A stretch of DNA of 9,561 bases, from positions 1 to 9,561 of the forward strand of contig JAHRAM010000155.1 of the NCBI GenBank assembly GCA_020027305.1, read 5' to 3'. Shown piece after piece: positions 4,267 through 9,561 of this stretch. The notes under the pieces are model-generated. The model ran no database searches. It was not told where the DNA came from and saw nothing but the letters and a program-made list of their open reading frames with translations. A program made the translations under genes and the position numbers. Positions within the stretch are counted from its first letter, which is position 1. The number at the start of each line of letters is the position of its first letter. Source of the stretch: Acidimicrobiia bacterium (GTDB taxonomy: Bacteria > Actinomycetota > Acidimicrobiia > Acidimicrobiales > Hopanoidiivorantaceae).

Positions 4267-6128
4267 GTGACACCAAAGATATAGAAGATACAGATATGAA
4301 AGTCGCAGAAAGCAACAATGCTGAAACAGAAACTGCTGAAACAGAAACTGCTGAGGTTGACACTGCAGAAGCTGACAAAACCAATTTAGACAATGAAACC
4401 AATTTGACTGACGGCGGCGACTCAGTAGAGGGTGGCTTAGTAGAAGGCGACTCATTAGAGGGCGACTCATTAGAAATTGTCGAACCAACGCAAAACAGTG
4501 ACTTATCTGAAAATATCCCGGCCATAATTGGAAGTTCTGACCACAGATTTTTAGGGCGACTTTGGATGGGGTCGGCGGCACTCATCGGGCTTTCCGCTCT
4601 TTCAGCTGGGGTAGTTCTAGCCTTTGCTCAAAGAAATGAAACCTTAATTTCACCAAGTAGCCACACCGCATTTTTATCCACATATAAAGTCGGGATGCTG
4701 TTTCTATTTCTAGTGCCACTAATAATCGGTCTTGCTACATATATTGTTCCCCGCCAAATCGGAGCCACTTCATTGGTGTTTCCCCGAGCAGGGCTTTTGT
4801 CGTTTTGGGCGTGGCTGGCGGGCGCCACACTATTTATAGTTGCATTTGGAATTGATGGGGGTCTTGCCCCAGGTGCTGAAAAAGCAGTGGAGCTTTCAGT
4901 GCTGGCATTTATGTTGATAATCATCGCCATCCTCACAGCAACTCTAAACCTAGTTTCTACCATTATTGCTAGCCGAGTTCCAAACATGTCTCTCTGGCAG
5001 GTGCCGTTTTTCTCGTGGTCGATTTTCACAGCAGGTTCAGTTTGGCTGCTTAGCTTGCCAGTTCTATTCGCCAACCTAATGACAATGTGGGTTGACCTGC
5101 GCGGCACAACCGCCATATCTTACGGGGAAGCAGACAATCTCTACAACCAAGTTGAGTGGGTTTTTGACCAACCGCAAATATTCATTTTCGCCCTACCGAT
5201 TTTGGGAATTTTCGCAGACATCACAATCGCCACCCACAAAAAACGTCTCACCCAAGCAAAACTATTTGCCAATAAAAAGCGAATTAACCGATATGAATTA
5301 TTCCAGCTCCTAATCGCTACCATCGCCATTTTGAGTTTTGGCGCCTATGCTCAAGAGTTCTTTGCTCCAAATGTTTCAGAGACTCCTGTCTATGTGTTGG
5401 GAATGATAATTCTGTTTTTGATGTGCCTAGGATTTTTTGGGTTGTTGGTGCAGCACGGAACAAAGTCAGCAGGAGGAATTCAAAATTTGAATGCACCGTT
5501 GGTGCTGGCAACTTTTTCAATGCTTGCTTTCATTCTGGCGCTAGGGGTTGGGGTGATTCGAGTGTTGGGCAACCTATTTCATTTTTTGACAAACTTTGCC
5601 ACCGACCGCGAAAACTATCAAACCAATATTCGCGACATAATTGACCCACTCATTGACTTGAAGGGAACAGTTATTTCAAATGCAGTTTTTCACCTAGTTA
5701 TTGTTGCGGGAATTGTCGGAGTGCTTGCTGGCATTTATTATTGGGCGCCGAAAATCTTAGGCAAGCAAATCAAGGCACTCAAGGGTTTGTCGCTCATTGG
5801 GGTTGCCCTTCTAGCACTTGGGGGGGCGACCCTCTGGGCACTTGGTGATGTTATCAGCGGGTTTTTGGGTTTCCCTGAAAACCCATTAGAGCTTAACAAC
5901 ATCAACGTTACAACAGGAATGCAACATGCCGCCACTTTAAATATCATTGGAGCATTTATGGTTGGCGCTGCTACGTTGATAGCTGTGTTAGAAATCGCAC
6001 GGGTAGCGAAAAAGAAGCAAGAGGCTGTGATTGAAAATCCGTGGAATGCTCCAACTCTAGAATGGGCTGAAGATGACATTCCAACCCCTGTCACAAACGC
6101 CTATCCATTATGGGAACAGGATAAATAA
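4263..6128 (+). CDS. COX1-like membrane protein lacking most heme/copper ligands
   Basis: A 621-residue paralog of cytochrome oxidase subunit I. Residues 1-85 are an acidic repeat-rich extension; the rest holds about twelve helices. Family landmarks are VPLIIGLATYIVPRQIGA (151-168), a LSLPVLFANL helix, LPILGIFADI (311-320), AGIYYWAPKILGK (489-501) and a NPWNAPTLEW tail (592-601). The ligand sites differ. The MHGxxM histidine is Tyr141. GHPEVY is DQPQIF (302-307), so the CuB His, the Glu and the cross-linked Tyr are all replaced. The HH pair is replaced, with at most His398 nearby. In AHFH the first His is Val475, while His477 remains. It therefore cannot be an ordinary catalytic subunit. ATGA overlap with ctaB and GGTGGTGGGAAC before the ATG indicate coupled translation. 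The family is clear from the whole fold; the role is unknown. Confidence 0.85.
   Translation: MSDTKDIEDTDMKVAESNNAETETAETETAEVDTAEADKTNLDNETNLTDGGDSVEGGLVEGDSLEGDSLEIVEPTQNSDLSENIPAIIGSSDHRFLGRLWMGSAALIGLSALSAGVVLAFAQRNETLISPSSHTAFLSTYKVGMLFLFLVPLIIGLATYIVPRQIGATSLVFPRAGLLSFWAWLAGATLFIVAFGIDGGLAPGAEKAVELSVLAFMLIIIAILTATLNLVSTIIASRVPNMSLWQVPFFSWSIFTAGSVWLLSLPVLFANLMTMWVDLRGTTAISYGEADNLYNQVEWVFDQPQIFIFALPILGIFADITIATHKKRLTQAKLFANKKRINRYELFQLLIATIAILSFGAYAQEFFAPNVSETPVYVLGMIILFLMCLGFFGLLVQHGTKSAGGIQNLNAPLVLATFSMLAFILALGVGVIRVLGNLFHFLTNFATDRENYQTNIRDIIDPLIDLKGTVISNAVFHLVIVAGIVGVLAGIYYWAPKILGKQIKALKGLSLIGVALLALGGATLWALGDVISGFLGFPENPLELNNINVTTGMQHAATLNIIGAFMVGAATLIAVLEIARVAKKKQEAVIENPWNAPTLEWAEDDIPTPVTNAYPLWEQDK
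4320..4475 (+). repeat. Two 15-bp tandem repeat arrays in the COX1-like N-terminus
   Basis: The first array has four units (4320-4379) encoding AETET, AETET, AEVDT and AEADK; the first two units are identical DNA. The second (4416-4475) has four units encoding GDSVE, GGLVE, GDSLE and GDSLE. A short TNLDNE/TNLTD duplication lies between them. All keep frame, giving an acidic disordered tail before the first helix. Confidence 0.85.
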
Positions 6129-6131
6129 AAA

Positions 6132-6737
6132 ATGAGTAGCGAAGCAAACGGAACCCCACAATATCTAGTAGCTCCGCCAGCACGGGCGCGAAATACCCTT
6201 GTTGGCACTAGCTTTGCTTCTGCTCTAGTGCTGATGTATTTTGGTGCATTGATTGCTATCTACCTTTCTGAACGCGCTGATGTGTTGAGGTCGGGGGGAA
6301 CGTGGATTCCCAGCGGAACCTCAATAATGCTTGCTGCCCCCAGTGTAGTGCTTTGGACCTTGCTATTTTCAATCGGCACCATTCAGTGGGCGGTTTATTC
6401 AACTGCCAGAAACGACCGCCGCCACCTGTTACTGGCACTCGGCCTCACCGCCTTGTTTGGCGTTGCCGTCATCAACCAGTTCTTTTTCATGTTTCGCCAA
6501 ATGGCACTAGAAATAGATGGCGGTTCAAAGATGGCTCCCCTGACTTACACAATCTTGGGAAGTTTTTTGGCGGCGGTAGTAGCAGCCCTAATCTTCCTTC
6601 TAGTGGCGGGCATTAGAAGTTTGAGTGGGGAAACTACCAAACCCAACACACCCTTGATAGTATCGGCGGCGTTCTATTGGGATTCCCTCGTGCTGATTTA
6701 TTTCATCATCTGGCTAGCGATTTTTGTAACCAAATAA
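6132..6737 (+). CDS. COX3-like five-helix membrane protein, degenerate
   Basis: A 201-residue protein with helices near residues 24-45, 69-90, 99-118, 138-160 and 178-199, the size and layout of a short (five-helix) cytochrome oxidase subunit III. The best family marks are the N-terminal TSFASALVLMYFGALIAIYL helix, an Arg-rich loop after helix 2, and a last helix starting AAFYWDSLVLIYFIIWLAIF, which resembles the family's SYYWHFVDVVWI ending. The conserved Glu of helix 1 (SELMFF), the GFHGLH motif and the His of YWHFVD (here Asp184) are missing. It starts 3 bases after the COX1-like gene, with a possible GGA about 11 bases before the ATG. Being next to a degenerate subunit I suggests they form a pair. 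The family call is moderate; a separate true subunit III may lie beyond the window. Confidence 0.65.
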   Translation: MSSEANGTPQYLVAPPARARNTLVGTSFASALVLMYFGALIAIYLSERADVLRSGGTWIPSGTSIMLAAPSVVLWTLLFSIGTIQWAVYSTARNDRRHLLLALGLTALFGVAVINQFFFMFRQMALEIDGGSKMAPLTYTILGSFLAAVVAALIFLLVAGIRSLSGETTKPNTPLIVSAAFYWDSLVLIYFIIWLAIFVTK

Positions 6738-6751
6738 AAGATAGAGGCAGT

Positions 6752-6832
6752 GAGACAAAAGAGACAAGAAAGACAAGAGACAAGCAACAGGCGAGACAAA
6801 AGAAACAAAAACAAGCGAGATAAGAGAGATAT
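6752..6832 (+). repeat. Purine-rich AGACAA-type degenerate repeats in the intergenic spacer
   Basis: The 113-base gap between the COX3-like and the seven-helix genes is mostly built of AGACAA units (at least five exact copies) with AAACAA, AGATAA and AGAGAT variants. The plus-strand RNA would be almost free of U and of stable pairing. No frame continues through it into either gene. No terminator or clear promoter is seen. Confidence 0.6.
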
Positions 6833-6850
6833 AGGAAAATATAGATAGCG

Positions 6851-7771
6851 ATGTTCACACTGGGATTTAGAGTATTTGCCCTCTTCAGCGTTGTTGCTGT
6901 TGCCAGCGCCATCATATATGGAATAGCAACTGGCGACACTGGCGGAAAAGATTATTTTGGCGTCGTTGACTTAGAAGCCATTAAGGGAGTCTTTTCGCTG
7001 GGCTGGCAAGGCGGAGTTGGTGAGCATCTAGGCTATGTGATTTTTGTATTCCTAGCATTTGCGACATTGGCGCTCGGAGTTATTTTGATAAAGTTCAGGG
7101 ATGCCTCACCTACAAAGCTGGCAGATTTGGCAGAACAAGAGTCAGCACCCGAAGCAACAACAACTGCTGTGCGGAATTTTTGGCCGCTCATTACGGTGGC
7201 AGGCGTGGCAGTTTCTATTGTCGGGCTAATCACAAATGCTTCAGTTGTGGTTACCGGAATCATACTTTCTGCTGTGGCAGGGTTGGAATGGGCAATCTTT
7301 GCTTGGTCTGAGAGGCTAACTGCTGACCCTGTCACAAACCGCCAAATTAGAAATCGTCTTATGGCGCCTATTGAAATTCCAGTATTAGGTGCTGCTGCCA
7401 TTGCCATACTCGCTCTTGGGGCATCTCGAGTTTTCCTAGCTGTATCAGAGCTCAATGCTGTTTGGGTTGGCACTGGCATCTCTGTGATTATATTTTTAGG
7501 GGCTGTATTTCTTGCCTCAAAGCCAAAGATTTCACAGCGGGCAATAAGTGCTATTCTAGTTGTGTTGGCTGTGGCAGTCATAGCGATTGGAATTGTGTCA
7601 GCAGCAGTGGGAACCAGAGATATTCACCACGAGCCAGCTGGGCAAGTTGGACATGGAGCAAGCGGAGAAGAGGCGACATCTCGTGAAACTGGCATACAAG
7701 TTGGAAGCGAATCAGCAGGTGGTGAAAATGAGCATGGCAGTAGCGGAGAAACCAGCGAGGGGCATGAGTAA
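6851..7771 (+). CDS. Seven-helix membrane protein, oxidase-associated, His-rich tail
   Basis: A 306-residue protein with hydrophobic segments near 5-25, 59-80, 110-127, 130-152, 174-196, 206-222 and 232-252. Between segments 4 and 5 is a charged loop with NRQIRNRLMAPIEIP (163-177), probably the best conserved part. The C-terminal 50 residues are hydrophilic and rich in Gly, Ser, Glu and His (HHEP, GHG, EHG, GHE). The position directly before coxB recalls the small subunit IV gene of actinobacterial aa3 oxidases, but the protein is about twice that length, so I call it only an oxidase accessory or subunit-IV-like candidate. No good ribosome-binding site lies near the ATG; an in-frame stop at 6842-6844 excludes a longer start. 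The tail could bind metal such as copper, which is inference. Confidence 0.7.
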   Translation: MFTLGFRVFALFSVVAVASAIIYGIATGDTGGKDYFGVVDLEAIKGVFSLGWQGGVGEHLGYVIFVFLAFATLALGVILIKFRDASPTKLADLAEQESAPEATTTAVRNFWPLITVAGVAVSIVGLITNASVVVTGIILSAVAGLEWAIFAWSERLTADPVTNRQIRNRLMAPIEIPVLGAAAIAILALGASRVFLAVSELNAVWVGTGISVIIFLGAVFLASKPKISQRAISAILVVLAVAVIAIGIVSAAVGTRDIHHEPAGQVGHGASGEEATSRETGIQVGSESAGGENEHGSSGETSEGHE

Positions 7772-7818
7772 GAACGTGAGCAAGATATGAGTAATGTGAG
7801 AAGCAAAAATATGAGTAA
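7764..7818 (+). repeat. Triplicated ATGAGTAA unit at the gene junction before coxB
   Basis: ATGAGTAA occurs at 7764-7771, 7787-7794 and 7811-7818, spaced 23 and 24 bases apart. The copies are followed by similar GTGAG-A-AAG sequence. The first overlaps the stop of the upstream gene; the second and third are the two in-frame candidate starts of coxB. Confidence 0.55.
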
Positions 7819-9127
7819 CAAGAATTTAGGCAGCAAGAAAAAGCGAGCTATGTTTTGGCTGGCGATTCCAGGCGTTGCCAGCTTAGTCATTTTCTTATCC
7901 AGCTGTAATCACAATCGCCCGCTTAACACATTAACAAGTGATGCCAGCCCTGATGCCAAGAAAATAAACGACTTATTCTTTGTGGTGCTTGGAATCGCCA
8001 CCGTGGTTGGGGTTTTGGTTTTGGGCGCCATTGTCTATATGATTTGGCGTTTTAGAAATCGCGAAAAGAACAATCCTTATGACCCAGATAACCCAAACCT
8101 AGCTTTGCTTGAAGCTGAAGCTCTGCCCGAACAAACACACGGCAACCTCCGCCTAGAAATCGCTTGGACAATCATCCCCGCCCTAATACTTTTGGTGGTT
8201 GCCATCTTCACCCTTTTTGCCATTTTCGAACAACACAGATCAACGGCAGCAGATGACCAGCTGAAAGTTGATGTGGTGGGGCAGCAGTGGTGGTGGGAAT
8301 TCCAATACCACATTGATGGCGACCGCTCAACCCCTCCTGATTTTGTTTCTGCAAATGAGTTGGTGATTCCCACAGGGCAACAAATTCCCCTAGAGGTTTC
8401 AGCAAGAGATGTAATACATGCTTTTTGGATTCCCCGCCTGAACGGAAAGATTGATGCCGTGCCAGGGCGTGAGCATGCTTGGAGAATTGAGGCAAGCAAG
8501 CCTGGAACCTACAAAGGGCAGTGCACTGAGTTTTGTGGGCTGTCTCATGGGTTTATGAAGATGGAAGTTCGCGCGCTTGAAACTTCAGATTGGGCATCGT
8601 GGGCAAGAAACCAGATGAGGTCGGCTGCTGTGCTTAGTGCAGACGACCCCAACTATGAGGGGCAAGAATTGTTTATAACTAATTGTGCTAGGTGCCATTC
8701 TATTTCGGGTGTGACTGATACAAATGCCGACAACGAAGTTGACACTTGGGAGATTTATGATGGGGATGGAAAAATCCATGACCAGCTCATTTCAGGCTCA
8801 GCTCCAAACTTGACGCACTTTGCTTCACGCACCACTTACGCTGGCTCAATTTTTGACACTTATTTAAGTGAAGTTCGCATTGAGGATTATCTAAGGTTGT
8901 CGCTAACAGAAGCTAGTGCCACAAGTGTTGGTGAAGGTGTTGGTGATGAAGTCGCTCCAAATATTTTTGAACCCACCCCCGACATTCGTGGCCTAAGGCG
9001 CTGGATTTTCAACGCTCCAGCTGAAAAGCCAGCTGCTGCTTCAGAGAGCCGAGGCATGCCAGCCTTCCCCAACCTCACCACCGACCAAGTCAATTCAGTG
9101 ATTGATTACCTATTAACCCTAAAGTAA
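7787..9127 (+). CDS. ctaC: Cytochrome c oxidase subunit II fused to cytochrome c
   Basis: Subunit II of a caa3-type oxidase (also coxB), 446 residues. A basic N-terminus and hydrophobic segment end in the lipobox LSSC, with Cys40 as the likely lipidated residue. Helices follow at about 62-88 and 124-147. The extracytoplasmic cupredoxin domain has QQWWWEFQY (166-174) and a complete CuA site: His211, Cys246, Glu248, Cys250, His254, Met257. The C-terminal cytochrome c has CARCH (Cys300, Cys303, His304) and GMPAF with likely axial Met424. It passes electrons from cytochrome c through CuA to CtaD. The cytochrome domain carries an EF-hand-like loop (311-322). The ATG at 7811 (residue 9) is an alternative start; neither has a strong ribosome-binding site. 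It lies 16 bases before ctaD. Confidence 0.96.
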   Translation: MSNVRSKNMSNKNLGSKKKRAMFWLAIPGVASLVIFLSSCNHNRPLNTLTSDASPDAKKINDLFFVVLGIATVVGVLVLGAIVYMIWRFRNREKNNPYDPDNPNLALLEAEALPEQTHGNLRLEIAWTIIPALILLVVAIFTLFAIFEQHRSTAADDQLKVDVVGQQWWWEFQYHIDGDRSTPPDFVSANELVIPTGQQIPLEVSARDVIHAFWIPRLNGKIDAVPGREHAWRIEASKPGTYKGQCTEFCGLSHGFMKMEVRALETSDWASWARNQMRSAAVLSADDPNYEGQELFITNCARCHSISGVTDTNADNEVDTWEIYDGDGKIHDQLISGSAPNLTHFASRTTYAGSIFDTYLSEVRIEDYLRLSLTEASATSVGEGVGDEVAPNIFEPTPDIRGLRRWIFNAPAEKPAAASESRGMPAFPNLTTDQVNSVIDYLLTLK

Positions 9128-9129
9128 TA

Positions 9130-9136
9130 GAGGAAG
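9130..9136 (+). promoter_or_regulatory. Ribosome-binding site of ctaD
   Basis: GAGGAAG lies 7 bases before the ATG at 9144, in the 16-base gap after ctaC. It is the clearest Shine-Dalgarno sequence of the operon and fixes the ctaD start. Confidence 0.75.
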
Positions 9137-9143
9137 CAATAAA

Positions 9144-9561
9144 ATGACCGATACAGAAATTACTGAAACAACCGAGTTGGTTCCAGCAGAGGCAGGTTCA
9201 AGCGGGGTGGCTGTTGCTGAAGCTCCGAAAGCTCCCCAGAAAGAGACCCGCCCGCTTGGCATTCTAACTCGCCCATCTGGAAGCAAGGGGTGGACTAGCT
9301 GGCTTTTCACAGTCGACCACAAACGCATCGGCATTATGTATGGGGCAGCAGCTATGATATTTCTTGTTGCAGGTGGGGTAGAGGCATTGCTTATCCGCAT
9401 TCAGTTGGCACAGCCTGGCTCTACATTTTTGCCAGCCGATGTTTACAACCAGATTTTCACAATGCACGGGGTGACGATGATTTTCTTGGTGATTATGCCG
9501 CTGGCTGCAGCTTTTGCCAATTATCTCATCCACTCCTGTAAAGCTGGCAGCCGAAGAACTA
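9144..9561 (+). CDS. ctaD: Cytochrome c oxidase subunit I, 5' part
   Basis: The N-terminal 139 residues of the catalytic heme a/a3-CuB subunit (also coxA), cut by the window end. After an acidic, Ala/Pro-rich extension of about 48 residues come GWTSWLFTVDHKRIGIMY (49-66), the first helix with GGVEALLIRIQLAQP (77-91), and YNQIFTMHGVTMIF (101-114) with His108, a ligand of low-spin heme a. The ligand is intact here, in contrast to the COX1-like paralog upstream, so this is the real oxidase core. After ANYLI (125-129) the expected PLxIGAxD stretch is replaced by HSCKAGSRRT, although the frame stays open; the last 30 bases may be an assembly artefact. The start is set by GAGGAAG upstream. Confidence 0.93.
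   Translation, partial: MTDTEITETTELVPAEAGSSGVAVAEAPKAPQKETRPLGILTRPSGSKGWTSWLFTVDHKRIGIMYGAAAMIFLVAGGVEALLIRIQLAQPGSTFLPADVYNQIFTMHGVTMIFLVIMPLAAAFANYLIHSCKAGSRRT

Noticed and set aside
4201..4585. Two minus-strand frames opposite the start of the COX1-like gene
   Set aside because: Their Ser/Val and Cys/Leu repeats are the reverse reading of the 15-bp repeat arrays; the plus-strand gene explains the region.
4628..5116. Minus-strand frame of 162 codons
   Set aside because: Antisense to conserved COX1-like helices, no recognisable motif, no ribosome-binding site.
7033..7581. Minus-strand frame of 182 codons
   Set aside because: Antisense to the seven-helix gene; the Ala/Thr/Ile-rich composition is typical of a shadow.
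8077..8499. Minus-strand frames opposite ctaC
   Set aside because: They oppose the CuA domain, whose ligands are all intact on the plus strand.
9119..9533. Minus-strand frames opposite ctaD
   Set aside because: Antisense to a clear subunit I N-terminus with a good ribosome-binding site.

Overview
The window looks like chromosome from a mid-GC actinobacterium, with Acidimicrobiia as my best guess. The reasons are a Glu-Asp-Phe tRNA cluster, the single-chain heme A synthase with a GCPDWPNC motif, and an aa3/caa3 oxidase locus in which subunit II carries a C-terminal cytochrome c. The phylum call is inference from gene style, not from a marker tree.

Layout. Positions 1-1352 hold two overlapping plus-strand genes: an unrecognised hydrophilic protein that may start before the window, and a Clp-fold serine protease of the SDH (serine dehydrogenase proteinase) family. 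Positions 1353-1548 are a repeat-rich spacer with a heptamer array, a G-quadruplex-type G-run pattern and TTTGTCAAAA iterons. Positions 1549-1833 hold three minus-strand tRNAs, transcribed Glu(TTC), Asp(GTC), Phe(GAA). Positions 1880-3108 hold ctaA on the minus strand, split into two frames by a -1 frame change exactly where a CCCTTTG slippery-type heptamer occurs. Positions 3112-3351 are a divergent control region.

From 3352 to the right edge runs a plus-strand oxidase operon: ctaB (heme O synthase); a full-length COX1-like membrane protein that has lost nearly all heme and copper ligands; a COX3-like five-helix protein that has lost the usual subunit III motifs; a seven-helix protein with a His/Gly/Glu-rich tail; ctaC/coxB fused to cytochrome c; and the 5' part of the true catalytic subunit ctaD/coxA.

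How they work together. CtaB and CtaA convert heme B to heme O and then heme A. CtaC supplies CuA plus a tethered cytochrome c, and CtaD is the heme a/a3-CuB core. The most unusual content is the degenerate COX1-like/COX3-like pair between the cofactor gene and the true subunits. It looks like a non-catalytic copy of the oxidase core, perhaps for assembly, scaffolding or regulation. A second theme is short tandem repeats (7, 9, 15 and 24 bp) in spacers and in low-complexity protein linkers.
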